Shown here: one piece after another, positions 7,848 through 16,131 of the stretch
How positions within the stretch are numbered: the stretch's first letter is position 1
How the letters are laid out: each line of letters begins with the position of its first letter
From: Planctomycetaceae bacterium
Lineage (GTDB): Bacteria; Planctomycetota; Planctomycetia; Planctomycetales; Planctomycetaceae
NCBI GenBank assembly: GCA_021732785.1
Contig: JAKFUG010000023.1
Span: 62,001-126,000 of the forward strand
DNA: 64,000 nucleotides
Direction of reading: 5' to 3'
Made by a program: the position numbers and the translations under genes
Notes under the pieces: generated by a model
What the model was told of the DNA's origin: nothing
Databases searched by the model: none
The model's input: the letters and a program-made list of their open reading frames with translations, nothing else

Positions 7848-9131
7848 ATGAGACGTCGCGTGGTCGTGACCGGTGTGGGCTGCGTGACTCCGGTCGGGAA
7901 TACCGTCGCGGAGATGTGGAAGTCGCTGCAGGAATCCAAGAGCGGCATCGGTCCCATCACGCACTTCGACGCCTCCGGTTTCCCCACCAAGTTCGCGGCG
8001 GAGGTCCGTGGTTTTGAACTCGGTAATTATGTCGAGGACGTCAAACGCTTCGAACACTCCGGATCGAACATTCGTTTCGCGATTGGTGCGGCCACGCAGG
8101 CGATTCAGGATTCCGGCGTGCTAACCCCGGATCTCGATCCCGGCCGTTTTGGCGTCTATCTCGGCGCGGGGGAAGGTCAGCAGGACTTTCTGCTCGTGAT
8201 GAACATGATCGCCACGTCGCAAAAGGACGGCGAAGTCGATCTCGAAGCGTTCACGCGCGCGGGGCTGTCCAAGCTGAACGCCCAGCGGGAAATGGAACAG
8301 GAACCAAACATGCCGGCGGGGCATCTCGCCAGCTTGTTCGACGCGCAGGGCCCGAATCTCAACTGCCTCACGGCGTGTGCCGCTTCGAGCCAGGCGATCG
8401 GTGAAGCAACGGAAATCATTCGCCGCGGCGATGCCGACGTGATGTTGTCCGGCGGTGCGCACAGCATGATTCATCCGTTCGGCGTCACCGGTTTCAATCT
8501 GCTGACGGCACTCTCGACCCACAACAGCAATCCGCAACGGGCGTCGCGCCCGTTCGATAACGAGCGCGATGGTTTTGTGCTCGGCGAAGGGGCGGGGATG
8601 GTGATCCTCGAAGAACTCGAACATGCCAAAGCCCGCGGGGCGCAGATCTATGGGGAAGTCGCCGGGTACGGCTCCACCGCCGATGCGTTCCGCGTGACCG
8701 ATGTGCATCCGGAGGGCCGCGGTGCCGTGGCGTGCATCAAAATGGCGCTCAAGGATGCGGGGATTAATCCCGAGCAGATCGACTATATCAATGCTCACGG
8801 AACCAGCACCGAAGTCAACGACCGCGTGGAAACCCTGGCGATCAAATTGGCGTTTGGCGAGGGGGCGTACAAAATTCCGGTGTCAAGCATTAAGAGCATG
8901 ATGGGCCACCTGATCGCCGCCGCGGGAAGTGTGGAAGCGATCACCTGTCTGCTGTGCATTCGCGATGGCATCATCCCGCCCACGATTAACTACCAGACTC
9001 CCGATCCGAATTGCGATCTCGATTACGTCCCGAATGTGGCGCGGAAGCGGCCCGTACGACGTACACTTTCGAACAGCTTCGGTTTTGGTGGTCAAAACGT
9101 TTCGCTCGTCTTTTCTGAGTTTCAGGGTTGA
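7848..9131 (+). CDS. fabF: Beta-ketoacyl-ACP synthase II
   Basis: The protein is a full-length 427-aa condensing enzyme. Catalytic Cys177 is in TACAASS, the two catalytic His residues are in NAHGTST and KSMMGHLIAAAG, and the C-terminal NSFGFGGQN loop is intact. It extends acyl-ACP with malonyl-ACP. It closes the fabZ-fabG-acp-fabZ-fabF run; no fabH, fabD or enoyl reductase gene is nearby, so the cluster depends on functions encoded elsewhere or makes a special acyl product. The call as a KAS I/II type ketosynthase is firm. Confidence 0.93.
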   Translation: MRRRVVVTGVGCVTPVGNTVAEMWKSLQESKSGIGPITHFDASGFPTKFAAEVRGFELGNYVEDVKRFEHSGSNIRFAIGAATQAIQDSGVLTPDLDPGRFGVYLGAGEGQQDFLLVMNMIATSQKDGEVDLEAFTRAGLSKLNAQREMEQEPNMPAGHLASLFDAQGPNLNCLTACAASSQAIGEATEIIRRGDADVMLSGGAHSMIHPFGVTGFNLLTALSTHNSNPQRASRPFDNERDGFVLGEGAGMVILEELEHAKARGAQIYGEVAGYGSTADAFRVTDVHPEGRGAVACIKMALKDAGINPEQIDYINAHGTSTEVNDRVETLAIKLAFGEGAYKIPVSSIKSMMGHLIAAAGSVEAITCLLCIRDGIIPPTINYQTPDPNCDLDYVPNVARKRPVRRTLSNSFGFGGQNVSLVFSEFQG

Positions 9132-9303
9132 TGATCCGGCATCGTCGTCCCAAATTGATCCGAACTTGTCGTCCTTGTTCCCTTCCCACGAAGTCCAACC
9201 GCGCCTTTCGCCGATTTTGAGGGGTATTTCCCGCAATCAACGCGTCGACAACGCGAAGGGCGGACATGCCTGGGTTGCACATCGTGGCCTTTGAGGAATT
9301 CGC

Positions 9304-10278
9304 GTGAACTGGGTGTATTTGGCAATCGCCGCGATCGTGATTGCCGACGTCGCGGTTCGCATCTTCTACGTTCGGCTGATTCTGCCGCAGTTCGAGGCGA
9401 AACCCCCCTTCAATGCGGTCCGCCATCCCGTGGATCCCCAGGCGGAACGGGTTTCGCTGGTGACCGATGATGGCGTTCTGCTGCGGGGGGCCATCCATCG
9501 CGCCGTCGATCAACCGGCTCGGGGGGTGATCCTGTTTTTCCCCGAACTCGATGGTAATCACTGGTCGGCGGCAAACTACTGCGAAGGTTTGCTGGCGGCC
9601 GGGTTCGATGTCGCTTCCTTCGATTTCCGGGGCCAGGGCGACAGTGATACTCCGATCGGCTACGCGCCCAATCATTGGCCCACTCAACACGAAGTGCGTG
9701 ATGCGGCGGCGATGCTGCATTGGGCTGCCGAACAGCCGGAGTGGAATGGGTTGCCGCTGGGAATTTTCGGTATCAGCCGGGGCTCCGTCGTGGGCTTGAT
9801 CGCCGCCGCGGATTGCCCCCAGGTGCAGGCGTACTGCGGCGAGGGGACTTACACCATCGATCGTCTGCTGGAACATTTTGCATTGCGCTGGGCACAACTC
9901 TATTTGCCTCCGTGGGCATTCCCCTATTTGCCCCGCTGGCACTTGCGGCTGACATTGCGCCTGGCCCGATGGACCAGCCAGTGGCGGCGGCATGTCCGCT
10001 ATGCGATCGCCGAGCGCCGGTTAGCCGCCCTCCGGCGGTTACCGGTGCTCCTCATCGCTGGCGAGCGGGATACTTACGTCCATCCCACCGTCACCAAGGG
10101 CATCGTTGCCACGATCGGCGGATCGCAAAGCAGCGTCTGGGAAGTGGCCGGGGCCAAACACAATCAGGCTCGCGAAGCCGTGGGCCTGCAGTACGACACT
10201 CGTGTGGTCGAATTTTTTCAGCGCATGTGCCCGACCGCAATCCATGCCGACGAAGCCACTCTCGTTGCCGTAAAGTGA
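9304..10278 (+). CDS. Membrane-anchored alpha/beta hydrolase
   Basis: The protein is 324 aa and starts at a GTG (9304) preceded by GAGGA. Residues 2-22 form a transmembrane anchor, followed by an alpha/beta-hydrolase domain: the strand VILFFPELDGNHWS, the FDFRGQGDSD loop, the nucleophile elbow GISRGS with its Ser in the expected place, a later Asp in AGERDTYVHP and a C-terminal His in GAKHNQAR. The catalytic triad therefore appears complete. The substrate is unknown; an ester, lipid or peptide bond is possible. The gene follows fabF by 172 bases, so a link to lipid metabolism is conceivable but unproven. Confidence 0.8.
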   Translation: MNWVYLAIAAIVIADVAVRIFYVRLILPQFEAKPPFNAVRHPVDPQAERVSLVTDDGVLLRGAIHRAVDQPARGVILFFPELDGNHWSAANYCEGLLAAGFDVASFDFRGQGDSDTPIGYAPNHWPTQHEVRDAAAMLHWAAEQPEWNGLPLGIFGISRGSVVGLIAAADCPQVQAYCGEGTYTIDRLLEHFALRWAQLYLPPWAFPYLPRWHLRLTLRLARWTSQWRRHVRYAIAERRLAALRRLPVLLIAGERDTYVHPTVTKGIVATIGGSQSSVWEVAGAKHNQAREAVGLQYDTRVVEFFQRMCPTAIHADEATLVAVK

Positions 10279-10371
10279 CTGGTAGAAACCCACATCAACG
10301 ACACCCCGCTTGACCCACCATGCCGAATGTGCTAGCCAAGAGGGATCGAATGCTGGAGGGGAGCCGGTGTC

Positions 10372-10812
10372 ATGAGTCTTGAATCGCTGATCCATACGGG
10401 TCCGTATCGCGTGCTCGTCGTGGATGATGATCACGCTTTTCGAGAAACGGTTTGCGAGGTCTGCCGTCCGTTTCTCGACGTGGTGGAAGCCGCGTCGGGA
10501 GAACAGGCCCTCGCGTTTGCTCATCGCGAGCGGCTGGATCTGGCCCTCTGCGATCTGCACATGCCCGGGCGAACCGGGCTGGATGTCCTGTCCGAATTCC
10601 AGCGCCTGCAAACCGGAAACCCGGGGATCTTGATGTCGGCCCATGTTTCCCCGGGAGAGCGCTGCGAAGCGGAACGATTATCCGTTTACCGCGTGCTGGA
10701 AAAGCCTTTTACCCGCAAACAATTGCTCGCGACCATTGCCGAAGCCATCCTTTCCGCGTTTCATGATGCAGGGTTCACCTCGCAACTCCGACAGCGGGTG
10801 GCCGGACTCTGA
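10372..10812 (+). CDS. Single-domain response regulator (receiver)
   Basis: The protein is a 146-aa stand-alone receiver domain. The acidic pocket VVDDD is at 16-20, the phospho-acceptor is Asp61 (LCDLHMPG), and the conserved Lys is 111 (LEKPF). The Thr/Ser switch lies in LMSAHVS. There is no output domain, so it would act through protein contacts. The FHA gene starts 18 bases downstream and is probably co-transcribed. Confidence 0.88.
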   Translation: MSLESLIHTGPYRVLVVDDDHAFRETVCEVCRPFLDVVEAASGEQALAFAHRERLDLALCDLHMPGRTGLDVLSEFQRLQTGNPGILMSAHVSPGERCEAERLSVYRVLEKPFTRKQLLATIAEAILSAFHDAGFTSQLRQRVAGL

Positions 10813-10830
10813 CGGGAAGGTTGATGCGCG

Positions 10831-11523
10831 ATGGCGTTCGTAACGCTTTCAATCCTGGAAGGTTTAGAACGCGGCCGCGTGTACGAGCGGCTGGCGACGC
10901 CCGTCAGCATCGGTCGCGAAATCGACAACACCATTCAGTTGAACGACGACCGCGTCAGCCGCTTCCATGCCAAGGTGCAGGACGACGGCGGCAGCGTCAT
11001 TCTTACCGATCTCGACAGTACCAACGGCACGCGGGTGAACGGCCACCCCGTCCAAATTCGCGTGCTGCAAATCGGCGATCTGGTCACCATCGGCCGTTGT
11101 GTGCTGGTCTTTGGGGAACTGCCCGTCAGCAAAGAAACGATGGGTTCCGGCACAGACGTTCCGCCCACGGCGTATCACGAGTCGTTGTCGTCGCCGCCTT
11201 CTTCGGGCGAACTCGATTTCCTGTCGCCGCCTCCCGCCGCGACCATGGAAAATGAACGGTTATTCCCGCTCGGTGCGCCGGGCTTGCCGGAAGGAATGCG
11301 GCCCCAGCATCGCGCCCAGATGTCCGATATTCTGGCGTATCTTCACAGCCAGATTGGAGACGTGTTGAATCGGACCGTCGAACATGCCACGTTGGACGGC
11401 AACCGCCGCGAAGCCCGCTGTCCCTGGGAAGCCTGGCTCGATTTGATTGCGGCCCAGTCGGCGCTCACGACCTATCTGAAGCAGCTCGCGGAACCCGAAG
11501 ACTCGACCGACCTGAACGAGTAA
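10831..11523 (+). CDS. FHA domain protein
   Basis: The protein is 230 aa. An N-terminal forkhead-associated domain covers about residues 5-95, with the phosphothreonine-binding motifs GRE (28-30), SRFH (43-46) and STNGTRVNG (63-71). A Pro/Ser-rich linker follows, then a C-terminal helical region (about 150-230) with no recognised fold. FHA domains bind phosphothreonine on partner proteins, so a Ser/Thr kinase elsewhere in the genome is the likely input. The neighbouring receiver gene suggests cross-talk between two phospho-signalling systems. Confidence 0.87.
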   Translation: MAFVTLSILEGLERGRVYERLATPVSIGREIDNTIQLNDDRVSRFHAKVQDDGGSVILTDLDSTNGTRVNGHPVQIRVLQIGDLVTIGRCVLVFGELPVSKETMGSGTDVPPTAYHESLSSPPSSGELDFLSPPPAATMENERLFPLGAPGLPEGMRPQHRAQMSDILAYLHSQIGDVLNRTVEHATLDGNRREARCPWEAWLDLIAAQSALTTYLKQLAEPEDSTDLNE

Positions 11524-11562
11524 CGCGGTCCAACGCACGTAGATCGTCACGTCACGATTGGC

Positions 11563-11640
11563 GTGTGCCACTGGCTCTGCCAGTGCATGAAACGGTGTGC
11601 CTTCCATCGAAGAAAGACACTGGCGGAGCCAGTGGCACAC
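11563..11640. repeat. Dispersed palindromic repeat, CCACTGGCTC family (copy 2)
   Basis: Arms 11563-11585 and 11618-11640 repeat the same 23-base sequences as the copy at 6457, with a 32-base unrelated loop. It sits between the convergent FHA and NarL-type genes. Confidence 0.85.
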
Positions 11641-11706
11641 GACCCGAATTCCTGGACTTGACGGAGCACGAGCCCGTTTCGTACGGCTCAATTCACGGCA
11701 TGTTCC

Positions 11707-12366
11707 TCACGGCAGCATGAGCCCTTCGCGGATGGCGAAGCGGGCCAATTCGACGCGATCGTGAATGCCCAATTTGTTCATGATGCGGTACTTGTGACTG
11801 TCGACCGATTTCTGCGAGAGATGCATCTGTTTGGCGATCTCTTTGACGCTGTCGCCGCGGGCCAGATGCCGCAACACTTCCAATTGCCGATTCGTCAGCA
11901 TCGCCAGATCGCTTTCGATCCGGGCGACGAACCGGGCTTCCGCCTCATCGAAGTAAATCCGTTCCTTGACCTGCGGCGAGTAATACGATCCTCCCGCGGC
12001 GGCTTGTTCAATCGCGTTAGTCAGGTGCTCGAACGTCTCATCCTTGAGCACGTAACCGGCAACGCCGAGACGAAAGGCATAGCCGACGAAAATATCGGAG
12101 AGGTGGCTCGTCAGGAGCATTACTTTCGTTTGCGGCCGTTCGGAGAGGATCGCTTCCAGCGCATCGAATGTCCCGCGGCCCGGCAGCGTCACGTCGGTCA
12201 TCACAACCTGCGGTTTTTCGCGCCGGCAGATCTGGACGAGCTGGTCGGAGTCGGTCGTCGTGCCTACCACTTCAATTTTCGGGTGAGATTGAAAGCGGGC
12301 GGTGAGTGCATCGCGAAACAATTCCAGGGAATCGGCGAGGACAACGCGAATACGATCGGACACCAT
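11707..12366 (-). CDS. NarL/FixJ-type response regulator
   Basis: The protein is 219 aa. The receiver domain has the phospho-acceptor Asp58 (MTDVTLPG) and Lys108 (VLKDE). The usual acidic pair near the N-terminus is reduced to ADS (residues 11-13), so one Mg-binding Asp is replaced by Ser. The C-terminal LuxR-type helix-turn-helix is clear: LTNRQLEVLRHLARG, then SVKEIAKQMHLSQKSVDSH. It should bind DNA as a dimer after phosphorylation. No cognate sensor kinase is adjacent, so its signal is unknown. Confidence 0.92.
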   Translation of the reverse strand: MVSDRIRVVLADSLELFRDALTARFQSHPKIEVVGTTTDSDQLVQICRREKPQVVMTDVTLPGRGTFDALEAILSERPQTKVMLLTSHLSDIFVGYAFRLGVAGYVLKDETFEHLTNAIEQAAAGGSYYSPQVKERIYFDEAEARFVARIESDLAMLTNRQLEVLRHLARGDSVKEIAKQMHLSQKSVDSHKYRIMNKLGIHDRVELARFAIREGLMLP

Positions 12367-13000
12367 CGGTGAGACTCCTGCCTGGATGACGATCGATCCT
12401 GCAATTCAACTGCGAAAGTGCTTAGGCTCCAAACAGTTATGGTTTGCGACAGGTGTCCGGTGAGTTGAAGTGTCGGATTGATGCGGGGCCCGCCGAAATA
12501 ACTCTGTCCAAACGTCGATTTCACCATGAGAACGAGGGCGAACGGAAGATGCGACATGAATCGAACGAAATGAGGAAGATCCCTCCGAATTATCGCCAGA
12601 AGGGCGACGGTCCTACCAGAGTTTACCTCCCATCGTTTCGATTTCTGATGCGCTTTTTTCAGATTTTGCTGTCATTCAGGGAAATGGCGCGACCTGTGGC
12701 ACCCGCACAGGGTCGTTCAGCCCCGCCGGCGTGCGAATTTCCACAGCCACCGAGGTTTCTATCGTTCGTCGAAATGGTGCGCGTCGGGTGCCTGCTCCGG
12801 GGAGGAGTCCTGCGCAATGGAACGTCGAATGTCGGTGACGTCGCACAATCGCACCAAAAATTGGGGCCTCTCGGCAGCATGTCGCGATTTTTGAACTATT
12901 GTTGCCAAAGACCAACCTGATCGAGAACACGAGCGCCAGTTTTCCGCCACGCCCGAGCGTCGTAGTCCATTCATTACCCCTTTTTTCAAGGCCTGACAGC
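12367..13000. other. Intergenic region upstream of the CheX-like gene
   Basis: About 630 bases with overlapping open frames on both strands (for example 12444-12920 plus and 12676-13134 minus). None resembles a known protein or has a good ribosome-binding site. No palindrome was seen. It lies between divergent genes and should contain both promoters. Confidence 0.45.
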
Positions 13001-13495
13001 ATGAGCGTTTGTGCCCCCGCGATCCAGCAAGCGGCGGTGACGGCGGAGTACGTGAATCCGCTGATCACCGCCACGCGGAGCGTCTTCGAGATGATGCTTG
13101 GATGCGTGCCCACGCGGACCGGTTTGCGGCTCAAGGAATCCGGTGAAACGAGTCAGGACGTGAGTGCCGTCATCGGCATCTCCGGTCGCGCCCAGGGAAC
13201 GATCGTGGTCAGTCTGACCCGCGAATCGGCCTGTGCCGTTCTGGAAAAGATGATCGGCGACGTGGAAACGGAAATTACCCCGGCCGTGTGCGATGCCGTC
13301 GGCGAGCTGACCAACATGATTGCCGGTGCGGCGAAGGCCCAATTGGCGAAGTACGAACTTTCCATCAGTCTCCCGAACGTCATCGCGGGGCATAAGTATG
13401 TCATGCATTCTCCGTCCGACGTCACCCCTTTGATTCTGTCCTTCAATTCCGAGATCGGTCCATTCTGGATCGAAGTGGCGTTTACGGGGATCTAG
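13001..13495 (+). CDS. CheX-like phosphatase-family protein
   Basis: The protein is 164 aa from the ATG at 13001. It matches the CheX/CheC pattern: an N-terminal segment ending in FEMMLG, the sheet VSAVIGISGRAQGTIVVSLT, and the active-site helix VCDAVGELTNMIAGAAK with Glu102 and Asn105 in the ExxN arrangement that removes phosphate from CheY. The CheY-like gene starts 99 bases downstream, the natural substrate partner. A single ExxN motif is seen, as in CheX. It may tune the phosphorylation of that regulator rather than a flagellar motor, since no flagellar gene is present here. Confidence 0.85.
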   Translation: MSVCAPAIQQAAVTAEYVNPLITATRSVFEMMLGCVPTRTGLRLKESGETSQDVSAVIGISGRAQGTIVVSLTRESACAVLEKMIGDVETEITPAVCDAVGELTNMIAGAAKAQLAKYELSISLPNVIAGHKYVMHSPSDVTPLILSFNSEIGPFWIEVAFTGI

Positions 13496-13594
13496 TTCGT
13501 AACCCGACTGCGGATGTCGGGATTCATTTTTACACAATCTTTCGGCCGTTCTGAACCGACGGCCGCGATCAGGGACTTCAGAGGGAACATTCTC

Positions 13595-13960
13595 ATGCGC
13601 GTCTTGTTGGTGGATGATTCGGGAACCATGCGCACCATCCAGAAACGCTGCCTGGCAAAGCTGGGCATCGAAGACATCGTGGAAGCGGAAGACGGAGTGC
13701 AAGCCCTGCAGCACTTCGGGCAGGGACAATTTGACATCGTGCTGACCGATTGGAACATGCCCAAAATGGACGGGCTGACGCTGCTGAAAGAATTACGGCA
13801 GATCAATAAGGAGATTCCGATCATCATGATCACGACGGAAGCCGAACGGGCGCGCGTGGTCCTGGCAATTCAGTGCGGCGTTTCCGACTATCTCGTGAAG
13901 CCGTTCACGCCGGAAGGCTTGAAAGAAAAAATCGAGAAGTGGGTCACGGTCACGACCTGA
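13595..13960 (+). CDS. CheY-like response regulator
   Basis: The protein is 121 aa from the ATG at 13595, the normal CheY length; an upstream in-frame start at 13514 adds a tail without family resemblance. Asp7/Asp8 (VDDSG), the phospho-acceptor Asp52 (TDWNMP), Thr80/81 and Lys102 (VKPF) are all present, together with the MRTIQKR motif after the DDSG loop typical of chemotaxis CheY. It is adjacent to the CheX-like gene and upstream of the HDOD-GGDEF gene, which suggests one signalling unit. Confidence 0.9.
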   Translation: MRVLLVDDSGTMRTIQKRCLAKLGIEDIVEAEDGVQALQHFGQGQFDIVLTDWNMPKMDGLTLLKELRQINKEIPIIMITTEAERARVVLAIQCGVSDYLVKPFTPEGLKEKIEKWVTVTT

Positions 13961-14123
13961 GTGCGCCGGCTTGAGCTGGTCATTTCGCCGGAGCGTCACT
14001 GTCAGCCGATGTCAACCACTTCACGACCAGGTGACATCATCACGATGGATATTCCGATTGTTTTTTGCGGTCATTTTTCCGTTTTCTGAATCGCTGACGT
14101 TCATTCTCGATGGAGAACTCACG

Positions 14124-16088
14124 ATGATTAATACCAAGCGGCTGTTCGCTTCTTCGCAACTGCCCACGCTCCCCTCCGTGGCGGTCAAGCTGCTCGAGCT
14201 GGCGAAGAACCCGGAGACAGAACTTCGCCAGGTCGTGGACGCGATCAAGACCGATCCCGCCATCTCTGCAAAGATTCTGAAGTCGGCGAATTCGACGTAC
14301 TTCGGCTTCAAATCGGAAATCCGCGCGATTGAGCGCGCCGTGCCCCTGCTGGGAACGACGGTTTCGACCACGCTCGCGCTCAGCTTTTCGCTGAATGACG
14401 ACACGATGAGCAGTGGACCTGTCGCCGATCATTACAAAGCCTACTGGATGCAGTCGGTCGTTCAGGCGTCGGCGGCGGAACGGCTGGGGCATCGCTTGAA
14501 CCCGGCCGCTGCGCCCGAGTATTTCCTCGCCGGCCTGCTGATGGATATCGGCCGCTTGGCCCTGTTGAAAGCCGCGGCGCGCGAATACACCCCCGTTCTC
14601 GAAAAGTGCGCAGCCGAATCACAAGCCCTGGTGGAAGCCGAGAATGCCGGCCTGGGAGTGAATCACGCCGATGTGGGTGCCCAGCTTATGGAAAGCTGGA
14701 AACTTCCCGATGCCATCGTTCACTCCGTGCGTCATCACCACTCGACCGCCGAGGAATTGGCGGCCCTGCGCGATACAGAGGATTTCAAGCTTTATGCGGC
14801 GATCGCGGTGGCCTCGTCCGTGGGGGACTACTTCTGCACCAATCAGAAGGGCCGTGCCCTGGAACGGATGCGCACGTTGTACACGGAGTTTCTTGGATTC
14901 AAACCGGAAACACTCGACAGTTATCTTCAGGACTGCTCGGTCCGCATCGAACAGGCGGCCGGATTATTTTCGGTGGACGTGACCGAACTGGGCGACCCTG
15001 CCGAACTCATGGTGCAGGCCAACGATCAACTCGTCCAACTGACCCTCCGCGAACACGTTGCCAGTACGCAGGCCACCATTCGGCATCAGGAAGCCGAACG
15101 CGAAAAAGCGGTGCTGGAAACGCAGAATCGCGAACTGCAAAAGCAGGCGCTGCACGATCCCCTGACGGGCTTATACAATCGCAATTATTTCGATGAATCG
15201 CTCGAACGCGAAGTGAGTCGCGGTCAGCGGTTGGCCGCCCCGGTGGCGGTGATCTTCGCCGATATCGATCATTTCAAAAAATTCAACGACACGTACGGGC
15301 ACGCCTTTGGTGACATCGTTCTGCAACGCGTTGCCAAAGCCTTCCAGGCGACGTTGCGGACGTCCGATGTCCTGTCCCGTTACGGTGGCGAAGAATTCGT
15401 GGTCCTCGTGGGCCAGCCTACGGAGAAAGGCGTGGAACGACTTGCGGAACGGATTCGTGAACGCATTCAGGCCGAGCCTTTGGAATTCGAGGGCAAGTCG
15501 GTCCATGTCACTTGCAGTCTGGGTGCGGCGATTGCCATTCCCGGTCGCAAGGAACAAGGGGTGGGGAAGCGGCTGGTGGCCGCGGCCGATGAATGCCTTT
15601 ACGTAGCCAAGAACGGTGGACGCAATCAGGTCCGCGTGCGGTCGCTCATTTCCGATCTCGACCGCCAAGTCTTGCAGATGGTGACCAATCAGCGGTTCAG
15701 TCGCTGGCTGGTCTCACAGGGGTTGTTGGATGTCCCCAGCGCCTCGCGGGCACTGCTCGAAGCGCCGGTTCAATCCTCACGCATCGGGGAACTGGCGGAA
15801 ATGTACGGTTATTTGACGGGCGCTCAGGTTGCGTCGGTGATGGAGGAGCAGCAGGTCTGCGGCGAACGGTTCGGAGCGATCGCCGTACGGTTTGGATTCC
15901 TGACGCTCGATCAGCTCGTGCATCTGCTCACGCTGCAGCAGGAGAATCCGAAGCAGCTTGCCGCCGTGGTCATGCGAATGGGCTTGCTCGCTCCCGACAA
16001 AGTGGCGCGGGCTCTCGAACAGTACATCGCCACGCAAGTCCCGGAAATTCACTGCGTACCGGCCTTCGCCGATCTTGTGACGGCATAA
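14124..16088 (+). CDS. HDOD-GGDEF diguanylate cyclase with a C-terminal helical domain
   Basis: The protein is 654 aa from the ATG at 14124. An HDOD domain covers about residues 10-215 (LPTLPSVAVKLLELA, DPAISAKILKSANS, and GLLMDIGRLALL). A short coiled coil (310-342) leads to a GGDEF domain (343-505) with an intact GGEEF motif at 421-425 and an RxxD product-inhibition site (RTSD, 412-415). This should be an active, feedback-inhibited cyclic-di-GMP synthase. The last 130 residues (520-654) contain two similar helical repeats (SQGLLDVPSASRALLEA and RMGLLAPDKVARALEQ) that resemble MshEN/GspE-N cyclic-di-GMP-binding domains. The CheX and CheY genes lie just upstream. Confidence 0.9.
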   Translation: MINTKRLFASSQLPTLPSVAVKLLELAKNPETELRQVVDAIKTDPAISAKILKSANSTYFGFKSEIRAIERAVPLLGTTVSTTLALSFSLNDDTMSSGPVADHYKAYWMQSVVQASAAERLGHRLNPAAAPEYFLAGLLMDIGRLALLKAAAREYTPVLEKCAAESQALVEAENAGLGVNHADVGAQLMESWKLPDAIVHSVRHHHSTAEELAALRDTEDFKLYAAIAVASSVGDYFCTNQKGRALERMRTLYTEFLGFKPETLDSYLQDCSVRIEQAAGLFSVDVTELGDPAELMVQANDQLVQLTLREHVASTQATIRHQEAEREKAVLETQNRELQKQALHDPLTGLYNRNYFDESLEREVSRGQRLAAPVAVIFADIDHFKKFNDTYGHAFGDIVLQRVAKAFQATLRTSDVLSRYGGEEFVVLVGQPTEKGVERLAERIRERIQAEPLEFEGKSVHVTCSLGAAIAIPGRKEQGVGKRLVAAADECLYVAKNGGRNQVRVRSLISDLDRQVLQMVTNQRFSRWLVSQGLLDVPSASRALLEAPVQSSRIGELAEMYGYLTGAQVASVMEEQQVCGERFGAIAVRFGFLTLDQLVHLLTLQQENPKQLAAVVMRMGLLAPDKVARALEQYIATQVPEIHCVPAFADLVTA

Positions 16089-16096
16089 CATGCGAA

Positions 16097-16131
16097 GGCC
16101 CGGAGACACACCTCTCCGGGCCGTTTCGTTT
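16097..16131. terminator. Bidirectional intrinsic terminator
   Basis: A perfect 10-bp stem (GGCCCGGAGA, 16097-16106, with TCTCCGGGCC, 16113-16122) is followed by GTTTCGTTT. It separates the convergent diguanylate cyclase and haem-binding dehydrogenase genes. Confidence 0.82.

Noticed and set aside
5145-9131. Type II polyketide or polyunsaturated fatty acid synthase
   Set aside because: Only a single ketosynthase without a chain-length partner is present, and there are no large multidomain proteins, so a fatty-acid-like cluster is the simpler reading.
12676-13134. 152-codon minus-strand frame upstream of the CheX-like gene
   Set aside because: It overlaps the CheX start, has Arg-rich composition and no match; the region is better read as promoter and leader.
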